Made by a program: the position numbers and the translations under genes. A stretch of 64,000 nt of DNA from Buchnera aphidicola (Cinara cf. splendens/pseudotsugae 3390) (GTDB lineage Bacteria; Pseudomonadota; Gammaproteobacteria; Enterobacterales; Enterobacteriaceae): the NCBI RefSeq assembly GCF_900698845.1, contig NZ_LR217692.1, positions 1 through 64,000 on the forward strand, read 5' to 3'. Positions 46,372-56,253 of the stretch are shown here, piece after piece. How positions within the stretch are numbered: the stretch's first letter is position 1; each line of letters starts with the position of its first letter. The notes beneath the pieces are model-generated. The model was not told the DNA's origin. It made no database searches and saw only the letters and a program-made list of their open reading frames with translations.

Positions 46372-46818
46372 TTATATAGAAGCTAGTACTGTTATTCCTG
46401 CTTGTGTTTTATGTAATTTTTTTTTTAAATTGTTAATTTTCTGTTTGCATATAATGTTAACGGTTGTTTGGAGATATATAGATTGATCATGTAGACTAGT
46501 ACTTTTTATTAAAAATAAAATTTTTCCTGCATAAATGTTTATAGACTCTGTATTAATTGGAATATAGATATATTTTTGATTGTTTTTTTTAAATAGTTTA
46601 TTCTTTATTACAATTTGTGCTCCGTATTCAGATTGAATTATAAATTTTATTTTTTTAGGATGATAATTTTTTATTTGTCCGTTACATGGAGATACAATTA
46701 TTTTTTTGTTAGAATGAATTATTATTCTTGTTTGGTTCATGATAGGATTTTTTATATCAAAAATATTTTGAATAATTCCAGTGATTGGTGATAAAATATA
46801 TCTTTTTTTTTTATTCAT
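46372..46818 (-). CDS. crr: Glucose-specific EIIA (Crr) homologue lacking both catalytic histidines
   Basis: 148 residues that follow the EIIA-Glc fold from end to end: ILSPITGIIQNI (family APLSGEIVNI), NKKIIVSPCNGQI (NKMVAPVDGTI), QSEYGAQIVI (ESDSGVELFV), and NIYAGKILFLI (KVGDTVIEF). EIIA passes phosphate from HPr through His90, helped by His75. The matching positions here are Ile57 and Lys72, so phosphotransfer by this route cannot occur. ptsI and ptsH, which should lie just upstream on this strand, are absent. The N-terminal amphipathic helix of E. coli Crr is also missing. The gene has a full reading frame, so it may be recently orphaned or retained for a non-catalytic role. Identification rests on fold pattern and position after cca. 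Confidence 0.75.
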   Translation of the reverse strand: MNKKKRYILSPITGIIQNIFDIKNPIMNQTRIIIHSNKKIIVSPCNGQIKNYHPKKIKFIIQSEYGAQIVIKNKLFKKNNQKYIYIPINTESINIYAGKILFLIKSTSLHDQSIYLQTTVNIICKQKINNLKKKLHKTQAGITVLASI

Positions 46819-47264
46819 ATATTATTTTTTATTAATTTTTAATTATTATTTTAATGTATAATTATTGTTGATTTTTTTCAATGACAGTGATTTTATTTAT
46901 TTTAATTTAATCGGTTATTTTAATTTTTTTTCTGTGTGTATTTATATATATTTTAATAAAAAAATTTATTATATAGAGAATTTTATGTAAGTAATTATAA
47001 TTTTTTATAATAATTTCTAATATAATTAGATATTATTAATTTTTTTTAAGAGTTTTTTAAAAAAATAGAACGTGTAATCAAATATTTTTTGATATTAATA
47101 ATATTTTTTAATTATGTTGATGTGTACAAAGATTAAATTATAACAATATTTTTATAATTATACCATTTTAAAACAATAAATTTACTTTTATATATTTTAC
47201 AAAATAAGTATTTTATATATTATGATTTATTGTAATTTTATAGTTATTTATATGGGTGTATACG
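46819..47264. other. Noncoding gap between crr and ligA
   Basis: About 440 bases where ptsI, ptsH, cysK and zipA lie in less reduced relatives (from memory of the enterobacterial order). A/T-only sequence with many stops in all frames; no remnant of those genes could be recognised. Confidence 0.5.
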
Positions 47265-49037
47265 ATGAAATCAATATATGATAAAATTATAAATTTGCGA
47301 TTACAGTTAAAATATCATAATTACATGTACTATACTCTAGACGCTTCAGTAATATCAGATTATATGTATGATAAGTTACGTGATCAGTTAATTAAATTAG
47401 AGAAAAAATATGAAAAAAATGATTTGCTAAAAATAGAACATCCTGTATTAAAACAGATAGGAAGTAAAAAACTGCATATTTTTTCTGAATGTATACATAA
47501 AACTCCTATGTTATCCCTGCAAAGTACTAACGAAATATCCGAAATTATACGTTTTGATGAAAAAATAAAAAAACATTTTAACTCTGTTAATAATATAAAA
47601 TATTATTGTGACCTTAAAATAGATGGTTTAGCTGTTAATTTATTATATAAGAATGGTATATTAATTTCCGCGGCTACACGAGGAGACGGTTGGATTGGAG
47701 AAAATATTAAAGATAATGCTTGTACTATTACTTCTATACCAAAAATAATAGTAGGAAATAATGTTCCTGAAACTCTAGAAATACGTGGAGAAGTATTTAT
47801 TAAAAAATCTGATTTTTTAATTTTAAATCAATTTTCTATGTTGAATAAAACAAAAGTATTTTCTAATCCACGTAATGCTGCTGCTGGTTCGTTACGTCAA
47901 TTAGATCCTCATATTGCTAAAAAAAGGAAACTGATGTTTTTTGTGTATGGATATGGTGTTTTTACATCAAATGAAAGAATTAATAGTCATTATGATCGAT
48001 TGATGCAACTTCAAAAATGGGGATTCCCTATACATAAAAATTATTTATTATGTAATACTAGCGTAGATATTATCAATTTTTATAATCAAATATGTATTGA
48101 AAGATCAAAATTAGATTTTGAGATAGATGGTATAGTTATAAAAGTAGATTCTATTGTTTTGCAAAAAAAATTAGGCTATACAGAAAAATATCCTAGATGG
48201 GCTATTGCTTTAAAATTTTTTTCTCAAGATGTAGAAACGAAAATTACAAATGTGACATTTCAAATTGGTAGAACAGGAATGATTACTCCTGTAGCCCATT
48301 TTTTACCAGTAAATATTTCTGGGGTAACAGTATGTAAAGCATCTGTATATAATTTTAGAATACTAAAAAAGTTAAAGATTTATATTCATGATTATGTAAA
48401 AGTTTATCGTGCAGGAGATGTCATTCCTAAAATTAGGACCGTTTTAATTAAAAAAAGAGATAAATTTGCTAAAAAAATTATTTTTCCAAAATATTGTATG
48501 TCATGTGGTTCAAAATTATTACATTCTTTTAATTTTACTAGATATTATTGTCCTTCTAATTTTTTATGCCCGGCACAAAAATTACAGAGGTTAATATATT
48601 TTTCTTCAAAATCTGGCATATATATCAAAGGTTTAGGTCAAAAAAACATTATTAAATTAATAAATTATGGATATTTACGTACTCCTGTTGATTTTTTTAC
48701 TTTAACTTATGATAAACTACAAATGGTACCAGGTATAGGAAAAAAGTTATCAACTAAAATTATTAATAATATTAATTTTTCTAAAAATGTTCGTTTGGAA
48801 AAGTTTATTTGTGCTTTAGGTATTCTAGATGTTGGTATTTCCGTTGCAAAAATTTTATCTAAATACTATAAATCAGCTATCAAATTTATTAATACTAATT
48901 TTAAAACAGTATCAAATATCAAAGGTATTGGTATAAATATATCTAAATCAATTATTACATTTTTGAAAAATAAAAATAATTTATTTATTACATCAAAATT
49001 GATAGATCAATTAAATATTTTTTTTGTTTCTAATTGA
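47265..49037 (+). CDS. ligA: NAD+-dependent DNA ligase LigA without BRCT domain
   Basis: Seals nicks in replication and repair using NAD+. The ATG 47265 (MKSIYDKIINLR) matches E. coli MESIEQQ; a GTG nine bases upstream in frame is also possible. 590 residues against 671. Domain Ia and the adenylation domain are present with catalytic Lys118 in CDLKIDGLA, then RGEVF and NPRNAAAGSLRQLDP. The zinc finger has four Cys (CMSCG, CPSNFLCPAQ), followed by HhH repeats. The protein ends where the C-terminal BRCT domain should begin. BRCT is dispensable for basic ligation in studied enzymes, so function is likely kept. Confidence 0.96.
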   Translation: MKSIYDKIINLRLQLKYHNYMYYTLDASVISDYMYDKLRDQLIKLEKKYEKNDLLKIEHPVLKQIGSKKLHIFSECIHKTPMLSLQSTNEISEIIRFDEKIKKHFNSVNNIKYYCDLKIDGLAVNLLYKNGILISAATRGDGWIGENIKDNACTITSIPKIIVGNNVPETLEIRGEVFIKKSDFLILNQFSMLNKTKVFSNPRNAAAGSLRQLDPHIAKKRKLMFFVYGYGVFTSNERINSHYDRLMQLQKWGFPIHKNYLLCNTSVDIINFYNQICIERSKLDFEIDGIVIKVDSIVLQKKLGYTEKYPRWAIALKFFSQDVETKITNVTFQIGRTGMITPVAHFLPVNISGVTVCKASVYNFRILKKLKIYIHDYVKVYRAGDVIPKIRTVLIKKRDKFAKKIIFPKYCMSCGSKLLHSFNFTRYYCPSNFLCPAQKLQRLIYFSSKSGIYIKGLGQKNIIKLINYGYLRTPVDFFTLTYDKLQMVPGIGKKLSTKIINNINFSKNVRLEKFICALGILDVGISVAKILSKYYKSAIKFINTNFKTVSNIKGIGINISKSIITFLKNKNNLFITSKLIDQLNIFFVSN

Positions 49038-49076
49038 TATTTAAATGTATTTTTTCTGGTTATTTAGCGGATAATA

Positions 49077-49149
49077 TGGGTCGTGCAGGATTTGAACCTG
49101 CGACCAATTGATTAAAAGTCAACTGCTCTACCAACTGAGCTAACGACCC
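49077..49149 (-). tRNA. tRNA-Lys (TTT)
   Basis: 73-base cloverleaf. The acceptor GGGTCGT pairs with ACGACCC, the anticodon loop is CTTTTAA (anticodon TTT) and the discriminator is A. Nearly identical to E. coli tRNA-Lys. It lies five bases downstream of tRNA-Val in the same transcript; the pair is divergent from gltX, as the E. coli valU-lysV operon is. Confidence 0.97.
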
Positions 49150-49154
49150 ATTTA

Positions 49155-49227
49155 TGGGTGATGACGGTTTCGAACCGCCGACCTTCTCCGTGTAAAGGAG
49201 AAGCTCTACCAACTGAGCTAATCACCC
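49155..49227 (-). tRNA. tRNA-Val (TAC)
   Basis: 73-base cloverleaf. The acceptor GGGTGAT pairs with ATCACCC, the anticodon loop is TTTACAC (anticodon TAC) and the discriminator is A. The T loop is TTCGAAA. First of the two-tRNA unit divergent from gltX. Confidence 0.97.
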
Positions 49228-49379
49228 TTATATATAACTATATTGTAGAACAGATATATTATGAGTCAATATATATTTTATATATATTTGTTTATTTGAT
49301 TAAAAAATATACAATATTATAAATATATATTATATTTGTAAATATTTTTGACTATTTTAATTAATAATTTGAGTATTTT

Positions 49380-50795
49380 ATGAAAATTAAAACCAGATTT
49401 TCTCCTAGCCCTACAGGATTTTTACATATAGGTGGCGTGCGAACAGCTTTATATGCATGGCTTTTTGCTCGCAAACATAAAGGTTCGTTTGTTTTACGAA
49501 TTGAGGATACTGATTTAAAAAGAATAAGTAGTAATTTTGTTTCAGATGTTTTAAATAGTTTAACATATTTAGGATTGTTGTGGGATGAAGGACCTATTTA
49601 TCAAAGTCATCGCTTAAAAATATATCAAGATATAATATCATTTATGTTAAAAAAAGGTCTTGCATACAAATGTTATTGTTCACAAGAAAGATTAGATACG
49701 TTAAGAAAAATTCAAATTTTGAATAAACAAAAACCAAAGTATGATCAAAAATGTTTAAATAATAATTATATTTTTAAAAAATCTAATATTCCTTTTGTGG
49801 TACGTTTTAAAAATCCTTCTGAAGGGATGGTGAAATTTACTGATATGATTAGAGGTGATATATCTATATCTAACTATGAATTAGATGATTTGATTATTCA
49901 GCGATCTAATGGTATGCCAACATATAATTTTTGCGTTGTAATTGATGACTGGAAAATGAATATAACTCATGTAATTCGAGGTGAAGATCATATTAACAAT
50001 ACTCCAAGACAAATTAATTTATTGAATGCATTAAATGCTCCTGTTCCAATATATGCGCATGCATCAATGATTTTAGACTCTAATGGAGCTAAATTATCAA
50101 AGAGAAATACTTCAATGAGTATTTCTAGTTATATTAATGCAGGATTTATTCCTGAAGCAATTTTAAATTATGTATTGCGTTTAGGTTGGTCTTATAAAAA
50201 TCAAGAAATTTTTTCTATTGAAGATATGAAAAATTATTTCAATTTGCAAAACATAAGTCGTTCACCAAGTATTGTAAACGATAAAAAACTTTTATGGTTG
50301 AATCATTATTATTTAAGTAAATTACCAACTGAGACTATATACAATTATTTAGTTTCTTACATGAGTAATAAAAAAATTTTTTTGGATAATAAAATTGATA
50401 TTCGTGGTTTATTAAAAGAATTTTTAAAACATCACAATACTTTAAAAGAATTTATATCCTCGTATGTTTACTTGTACAAAGATATCAATTTATTAGACGT
50501 TAATAATATTAAAATATACTGTAATATTACTAATGTCAAAATATTAAAATTTTTACATAAAAAATTTTTTTTGTTAACCTCTTGGAATAAATCAAATATT
50601 TTATTTTTAATTAAAAGATCTGTATTAAAGTTTAATATATGTTTTAAAGATGTAGCGACTTTAATTAGAATTGGTATTTCTGGACGAGAGCATACACCTA
50701 ATATTTCTACCATAGTTTTTTATTTAGGAAAAAATACATTTTTATTACGAATACATAATTTTATTAAGTATATACAATTAAAGATATATAATTAA
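49380..50795 (+). CDS. gltX: Glutamyl-tRNA synthetase
   Basis: Class I synthetase that charges tRNA-Glu. 471 residues, the E. coli length. The HIGH-type motif reads HIGG at residues 17-20 (SPTGFLHIGGVRTALYAW). The KMSKS-type motif is GAKLSKRN. RIEDTDLKR is intact near residue 40. The C-terminal anticodon-binding half is diverged but in frame, ending in the ISGREHTPNI segment typical of the family. Confidence 0.97.
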   Translation: MKIKTRFSPSPTGFLHIGGVRTALYAWLFARKHKGSFVLRIEDTDLKRISSNFVSDVLNSLTYLGLLWDEGPIYQSHRLKIYQDIISFMLKKGLAYKCYCSQERLDTLRKIQILNKQKPKYDQKCLNNNYIFKKSNIPFVVRFKNPSEGMVKFTDMIRGDISISNYELDDLIIQRSNGMPTYNFCVVIDDWKMNITHVIRGEDHINNTPRQINLLNALNAPVPIYAHASMILDSNGAKLSKRNTSMSISSYINAGFIPEAILNYVLRLGWSYKNQEIFSIEDMKNYFNLQNISRSPSIVNDKKLLWLNHYYLSKLPTETIYNYLVSYMSNKKIFLDNKIDIRGLLKEFLKHHNTLKEFISSYVYLYKDINLLDVNNIKIYCNITNVKILKFLHKKFFLLTSWNKSNILFLIKRSVLKFNICFKDVATLIRIGISGREHTPNISTIVFYLGKNTFLLRIHNFIKYIQLKIYN

Positions 50796-50918
50796 ATATA
50801 TATAATCATATATATTGAGTATGATTTTTAACACTACTAGATATTATAAGTATAATTAAATTAAATAAAGTAAATACATATTATTTATTTATATATAACA
50901 CAATAGTAATATTGTACT

Positions 50919-50947
50919 ATATATGTTTAGTTGTACTAAACATATAT
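50919..50947. terminator. 13-bp perfect inverted repeat between convergent gltX and fliE
   Basis: ATATATGTTTAGT (50919-50931) and ACTAAACATATAT (50935-50947) pair perfectly over a three-base TGT loop. It lies in the middle of the 251-base gap between two convergent genes and is probably a shared 3' hairpin. No U run of the classic kind follows. Confidence 0.5.
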
Positions 50948-51046
50948 TATGTACATATAATAACATGTAATTATATTACGTGATATTAATTGAATTAATA
51001 AAAAAATTTTTGTTATATTTTGAATAAAAATAGCTATTTTTACAGT

Positions 51047-51319
51047 TTAAATTTGCATATTCATTATTTCTTCGTATAAATTAATTAATTTGTTTTGTAT
51101 TTTTAATAACATATTTATCTTATATTCTTTATTGTTTTTTTTTGTTTTTGTGTTTTTTAAGTTAAATTCTTTTGTGTTATTTTTTATTTTTTTAGTATTT
51201 AATAATTCAGGTGATGTATTTTTTGATATTTTCAAAAAATTTTTATTTTTTATATTTTTTGGGTTTGATACAGAAGATATTGTTTGGATTGATTGCGGCT
51301 GTATTGAATTTATTTTCAT
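51047..51319 (-). CDS. fliE: Flagellar hook-basal body protein FliE
   Basis: Small protein that joins the MS ring to the rod and is exported by the flagellar type III apparatus. 90 residues (104 in E. coli). The C-terminal helix NKLINLYEEIMNMQI matches the family end (NKLVAAYQEVMSMQV). The N-terminal part is Lys/Asn-rich and uninformative, beginning MKINSIQPQSIQTI. It is divergent from fliF, as in E. coli. The short length and poor N-terminus leave the family assignment mainly on the C-terminus and position. Confidence 0.88.
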   Translation of the reverse strand: MKINSIQPQSIQTISSVSNPKNIKNKNFLKISKNTSPELLNTKKIKNNTKEFNLKNTKTKKNNKEYKINMLLKIQNKLINLYEEIMNMQI

Positions 51320-51495
51320 AAAATCTGTCCTGTTTTTGTATATTATTTTTATAATATAATTTTTATTTTAACATATAAATATAGTATATTATTACATATT
51401 TAAACATTTTTTAATTTATTATATATGTTTATTGTTATGGTTTTTAGTTCGTACATTTTTGTATTTATATGATAATTATTTTTCAGGAAAAAAGT

Positions 51496-53184
51496 ATGGA
51501 TTTTATAAATATGTTGTATTCAAAAATACAAAAAAAATGGAAGTATTTTTTGTTTTTTATTTCACATAAATTAAAATTTATTATTGCTAGTTTTTTAGTA
51601 GTAATTTTTTTTCTATGTGCAGTTTTTTTTTGGATGAATAAAGTTAATTATGTAGTATTGTACAATAATTTGTCTGATATTGATGGAAAATGGGTGATAT
51701 CTAAATTAAAAGATATGCATGTTTCATATCAATTCCATCGTTCTTCTAAAAAATTATTAGTTCCTGAAGATAAAGTTGATGAATTACGTTTTTCTTTAAT
51801 GAATAAAAAAAATGTAATAAAAAAAAATGATGGTTTTAAGTTACTTGATAAGGAAAAATTTGGTATTAGTCAATTTCATGAACATGTTAATTATCATCGA
51901 GGATTAGAAGGAGAATTATCACAAACATTAGAGTGTATATTTCCAATTCAACATGCTCGAGTACATTTAGTATGTAAAAAAGACACTGATTTTTTTAGAG
52001 ATGATCAGGTACCATCAGCTTCGGTAGTTGTTACTGTTTTTCCGGATACACAATTAACTGAAGAACAAATAGATGCTATTGCTTTACTAATATCAGGAAG
52101 TGTACCGAATTTATCTGCTGATAATATTATTGTAGTCAATCAATTTGGAAATATTTTAAATAAATGTACTTTAAATTATTCTAGATTTTTTAATAATAAT
52201 AAATATAAAAAAATTAATATTTTAGAACAATATTATTGTGATCATATAAATAATTTATTAGCGTCTATGTATGGATCAAAAAATTTTATTGTACATGTGT
52301 GTGCTAAAATAAAAAAAAATAATACTATTATCAATAAAGTTAAAATAAAAAAAAATAATACTAAAGATCAATCTAAAAAATTATTAGATAATATATCAGA
52401 TGTTTTTTTAAATAATAAAAAGAATACTATCTCTAGTAGTATTATACATAAGTTATTTTTAATGAAAAAAATAAGTACATTTATTACTAAAAAAATTTTA
52501 ATGAATAATGTAAGTCAAATTAATTCAACTGTTAAAAAAAAAATCATCAATATGAATAATTATATTTTGTCTAATAATATGAATTCAGTTCATAATGTTA
52601 ATGAGAAATTAATAAATTCTAATACGACAAATGATTGTGCTGATTATTTTTTTCCTGATTTCAGTAAATTAGATATTCAACATTTAAATATTACAATATT
52701 GATAAATTATAAAAAAAATGATGCAGGAATATATATTCCTTTTTCTTTTCAAGAATTACAAGATTTAGAAAAATTAATTAAATCAGTAATAGATTTTTCT
52801 GATCACCGAGGTGATTGCATTAATATAATTAATTATAAATTTTTTTCTTCGCATATTATTTCAAATCATGATATTTTTTCTATATATAATTATTTAAATG
52901 TAAATTATCTATTATTTTTTTGCATCAGTTTTTTTTTTGTTTTTTTATTTATTTATATATTATATAAAAATATTATAATAGATAATAAGAAAAAAAATTC
53001 CCTAACAACAGTTAGTAATATCAGTAAAAATTCAAAAAATTATCATCGTGTAAGTACCGATAAATTAAATTATAAAAAAAACGATTGTATTGATAAAGAT
53101 CATTGTTTCATTAAGCATGATTTTTTAGATAAACATCCAAAAATTATTGAACAAGTGATACGTTATTGGATAAATAAAAAATGA
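51496..53184 (+). CDS. fliF: Flagellar MS-ring protein FliF
   Basis: Forms the membrane ring on which the basal body is built. The ATG at 51496 (MDFINMLYSKIQKKW) is preferred for its CAGGAAAAAAGT ribosome site; another in-frame ATG is 27 bases upstream. 562 residues (552 in E. coli). It has an N-terminal membrane helix (residues about 26-48), the ring-building core (VPEDKVDELRFSLM, RGLEGELSQTLECI, ASVVVTVFPDTQLTEEQIDAI) and a second helix near residue 475. The FliG-binding tail ends KIIEQVIRYWINKK. The periplasmic middle is low-complexity, Lys/Asn-rich. It overlaps fliG by four bases (ATGA). Confidence 0.95.
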   Translation: MDFINMLYSKIQKKWKYFLFFISHKLKFIIASFLVVIFFLCAVFFWMNKVNYVVLYNNLSDIDGKWVISKLKDMHVSYQFHRSSKKLLVPEDKVDELRFSLMNKKNVIKKNDGFKLLDKEKFGISQFHEHVNYHRGLEGELSQTLECIFPIQHARVHLVCKKDTDFFRDDQVPSASVVVTVFPDTQLTEEQIDAIALLISGSVPNLSADNIIVVNQFGNILNKCTLNYSRFFNNNKYKKINILEQYYCDHINNLLASMYGSKNFIVHVCAKIKKNNTIINKVKIKKNNTKDQSKKLLDNISDVFLNNKKNTISSSIIHKLFLMKKISTFITKKILMNNVSQINSTVKKKIINMNNYILSNNMNSVHNVNEKLINSNTTNDCADYFFPDFSKLDIQHLNITILINYKKNDAGIYIPFSFQELQDLEKLIKSVIDFSDHRGDCINIINYKFFSSHIISNHDIFSIYNYLNVNYLLFFCISFFFVFLFIYILYKNIIIDNKKKNSLTTVSNISKNSKNYHRVSTDKLNYKKNDCIDKDHCFIKHDFLDKHPKIIEQVIRYWINKK

Positions 53185-54167
53185 TATGTTTGAATGGTAT
53201 ACAGAAAAGTGCTTTATTGTTAATATCTATGGATACAAAAACTTCGGCGGCGGTTTTAAAAAATTTTACTAATTCAGAAATTAGTAGTTTTATTGATGCA
53301 ATTTTAGCTCTGGATGCTAATATTTTAAAATATACCGATACAGTACTTTACGAATTTTATGACTTATTAAAAAAAAATAAAATTGTCAATTTTGATATTA
53401 AAAATCATATATCACAAATTATAGAGCATACACTAGGTTTAGATTTATCTCGTAAGTTATTTAAAAAAAGTTTAATAAAAAACGATTTTATTTATAATAT
53501 CGCTATGTTAGAAAAATTAGGAGCAAAAAATATTTTTTTGTTAATTAAAAACGAGAATTTAAATATTGTAACAGCATTGTTAGTGCATATTAACACAACA
53601 TTAACAACTGATATTTTATCTTTTTTTAACACACAAAATAGATTAAATATTTTAAACAATATGGTAAATTTTACTGGTTTACATTCTTCTGGTTTTTTAG
53701 AATTAAATAAAATTATTCGTATGTTTTTATATACACAAAAATCTTCTTTAGTAGAAAAAGAAAGAATTAATAAAATTGTATATATATTGTCTTATTTTGT
53801 GCAAGATAATATTGTTCAGTTTATTAATAAAATTAATACTCGACATAAAAATATTTTAAATAAACTGATAAGCCAATATTTTAATTTTAACGATATAATA
53901 TATATTGAAGATAATAGTATAAAATATATTATAGATAATACAAACATAGATCATTTATGTGTTTTCTTGTGTCATATTGATGAATCTGTTCAAAATAAGT
54001 TTCTTTATAACATGTCACGTGAGAAATATCAGTATTTCAAAAAAACAATGTTATTAAATAAATCAATTGCTTATAATATTATTTTTTTTAAAAAAAAATT
54101 ATTACTTAAAAATATTAAGAGATTTATACGGAATAATAAGATTATCATAAAATCAGAGCAGGCATAG
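53181..54167 (+). CDS. fliG: Flagellar switch protein FliG with degraded partner motifs
   Basis: Sits on the MS ring and in motile bacteria contacts FliM and the stator. 328 residues (331 in E. coli). The N-terminal domain, which binds FliF, is recognisable (LNGIQKSALLLISMDTKTSA). The FliM-binding motif EHPQ of the middle domain reads ENLN (125-128). In the C-terminal torque domain the DDRSIQ segment reads EDNSIK (243-248), losing its Arg. Buchnera basal bodies are known to lack filament and motor function, so relaxed selection on these surfaces fits. The FliF-binding role is probably retained. Confidence 0.93.
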   Translation: MICLNGIQKSALLLISMDTKTSAAVLKNFTNSEISSFIDAILALDANILKYTDTVLYEFYDLLKKNKIVNFDIKNHISQIIEHTLGLDLSRKLFKKSLIKNDFIYNIAMLEKLGAKNIFLLIKNENLNIVTALLVHINTTLTTDILSFFNTQNRLNILNNMVNFTGLHSSGFLELNKIIRMFLYTQKSSLVEKERINKIVYILSYFVQDNIVQFINKINTRHKNILNKLISQYFNFNDIIYIEDNSIKYIIDNTNIDHLCVFLCHIDESVQNKFLYNMSREKYQYFKKTMLLNKSIAYNIIFFKKKLLLKNIKRFIRNNKIIIKSEQA

Positions 54168-54170
54168 TAT

Positions 54171-54851
54171 ATGAAAGTTTTTACTAACAATAATTTATGG
54201 AAAAAATGGTGTTTTAAAAAATCTAAAAAAATATTTCATGTAATGGGTACTCAAAATATTGAAAAAAATAAAACTTTAGAGCGGTCTGATTTTATTAAGA
54301 ATAAAAATTATTCTTCATATTCTGATATATATCAGAAAGGATATAAAAAAGGTTTATTAGACGGGTACCAAAAAGGATATTGTGTTGGTTGGATGCAAGG
54401 ATTTAATTATTCTTGTGATTTTTTTTTAAAAAATATCGAACAGTGTATTCAAGTACAGCTTTCTAATATTCTTAGACAGTTTAAAACTGCTATTGAGAAT
54501 TTTAATTGTAATTTTTCGAAACGTTTAATTAATATTGTGTTACGTATCTCAAAAATTTTTTTGGATGATGTATTATCAGTTAATAAGCAGTATTTGATTA
54601 AAAGAATAAAAAAGATTATTAAGCAATCAAAATATATATTTCAGAAATTACAATTACATGTTCATCCTGACCATTATCGCACTATAATAAATAAATTTGG
54701 ATTTTTAATGAATAAATATAAATGGACTGTAATTAGTGATAAAAAAATAGATATTTATAGTTATCGTATTATTACTTCTAAAGAAGAGATAGATGCTTCT
54801 TTGTCATCTTTTTGGCTTAGAATTAATGATGCAGCTAATTCATTAGATTAA
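54171..54851 (+). CDS. fliH: Flagellar export ATPase regulator FliH
   Basis: Stator-like partner of the FliI ATPase on the cytoplasmic side of the flagellar export gate. 226 residues (228 in E. coli). The glycine-rich repeat region typical of FliH is visible (GYKKGLLDGYQKGYCVGWMQG, about residues 60-80; key Gly spacing of four). The C-terminal part resembles the V/F-ATPase subunit E-like domain. Three bases after fliG and 24 before fliI in the same operon. Confidence 0.92.
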   Translation: MKVFTNNNLWKKWCFKKSKKIFHVMGTQNIEKNKTLERSDFIKNKNYSSYSDIYQKGYKKGLLDGYQKGYCVGWMQGFNYSCDFFLKNIEQCIQVQLSNILRQFKTAIENFNCNFSKRLINIVLRISKIFLDDVLSVNKQYLIKRIKKIIKQSKYIFQKLQLHVHPDHYRTIINKFGFLMNKYKWTVISDKKIDIYSYRIITSKEEIDASLSSFWLRINDAANSLD

Positions 54852-54875
54852 AGATATATAAATGGTGTATTAAAT

Positions 54876-56240
54876 ATGTGGTTTCATCGAATTAACAATT
54901 TTGAAAAAAAAATATCACTTATTACTCGTGATATTTCATATGGTCGAGTATTAAGTGTTAATAACTTAATAATTGAAGCAACAGGAATATATTTACCTGT
55001 GGGATATTTTTGTTTTGTAGAACGCATGTATCGTGAAAAATTGTCTAAAGTAGTGTGTAAAATTATCGGTTTTAAAGAAAAAATTATTTTTTTGATACCT
55101 ATTACAAGTTTAGACGGTATTTTTCCCGGATCTAAGGTTTTTTCAGGATATCATACCAATCATAATATTTCTACATATATTAAATTTCCGTTTGGAAGGC
55201 AGTTATTAGGTCGTATATTAGATAGTTTTGGTCGTCCTTTAGATGATCTTGGAAAGATTAAATCAAAAAAAAAATCTTTTAGTTTTTTTAAATCATTTAT
55301 TAATCCTTTAAAAAGAATTCCTATTACTAAAGTTTTAGATACAGGTGTAAGAGCGATTAACAGTTTATTAACAGTTGGTCGAGGTCAGAGAATGGGTATA
55401 TTTTCTCAGCCTGGTTTAGGTAAGAGTATGTTGCTTGGGATGATGTCTAGATATACTGATGCAGATGTAATTGTAGTTTCTTTAGTAGGTGAACGAGGTA
55501 GAGAAGTTAAGGAATTTATTTATAATGTTCTAGGTGTTAATAGTTTAAAAAAATCTGTTATAATTGTTTCTCCTGCAGATGTTTCTCCTATATTTAAAAT
55601 TCAGTCAGTTCAATATGCAACATCAATTGCAGAATATTTTTGTAAAAAAAATAATCATGTATTATTAATAGTTGATTCATTAACACGATATGCTATGGCA
55701 TATCGAGAAATATCAAATGCAATGTATGAAGTTCCTGTTTTGAAAGGATATCCTGCTTCTATTTTTTCCAATATTCCTTATTTAATTGAACGCACAGGTA
55801 ACGTAAATAGTAATGGTTTCGGTTCTGTTACTTCTTTTTATACGATTTTAACTGAAGGAGATGAATATAATGATCCTATTTTAGACATAGCAAAATCTGT
55901 ACTAGATGGACATATAGTATTATCACAGATTTTATCAGAAGAAGGACATTATCCAGCAATTGATATTGAAAAGTCTATTAGTAGATCTATGCATTCAATT
56001 GTAAACAACGATCATTATAAAAAATCCATATATTTAAAAAAATTAATTTCATGTCATCGTCATCATAGTGATTTGATTAATTTGGGTGTTTATGTGTCCG
56101 GTAATAATAAATTGTTAGATGAAGCAATAAGTGTATGGCCGATTTTGAAAAAATTTTTACAACAAAATTTTTTAGAATGTTGTACTTATACTCAATCAAT
56201 TATTGAATTATCAAAATTATTAAAAAACTTTAATATATAA
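54876..56240 (+). CDS. fliI: Flagellum-specific ATP synthase FliI
   Basis: Hexameric ATPase that powers or assists substrate unfolding in flagellar type III export. 454 residues (457 in E. coli). The Walker A segment is SQPGLGKSML (177-186). VSLVGERGREVKEF, the Walker B LLIVDSLTRYAMAYREI and PVLKGYPASIFSNIP are intact. Strongly conserved compared with fliG or fliM, which points to retained export function. Confidence 0.97.
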   Translation: MWFHRINNFEKKISLITRDISYGRVLSVNNLIIEATGIYLPVGYFCFVERMYREKLSKVVCKIIGFKEKIIFLIPITSLDGIFPGSKVFSGYHTNHNISTYIKFPFGRQLLGRILDSFGRPLDDLGKIKSKKKSFSFFKSFINPLKRIPITKVLDTGVRAINSLLTVGRGQRMGIFSQPGLGKSMLLGMMSRYTDADVIVVSLVGERGREVKEFIYNVLGVNSLKKSVIIVSPADVSPIFKIQSVQYATSIAEYFCKKNNHVLLIVDSLTRYAMAYREISNAMYEVPVLKGYPASIFSNIPYLIERTGNVNSNGFGSVTSFYTILTEGDEYNDPILDIAKSVLDGHIVLSQILSEEGHYPAIDIEKSISRSMHSIVNNDHYKKSIYLKKLISCHRHHSDLINLGVYVSGNNKLLDEAISVWPILKKFLQQNFLECCTYTQSIIELSKLLKNFNI

Positions 56241-56253
56241 AATGGTGATATAT

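Noticed and set aside
51090-51359. 89-codon plus-strand frame opposite fliE
   Set aside because: Phe-rich low-complexity antisense of the Lys/Asn-rich fliE gene; fliE has the family C-terminus and the conserved position.
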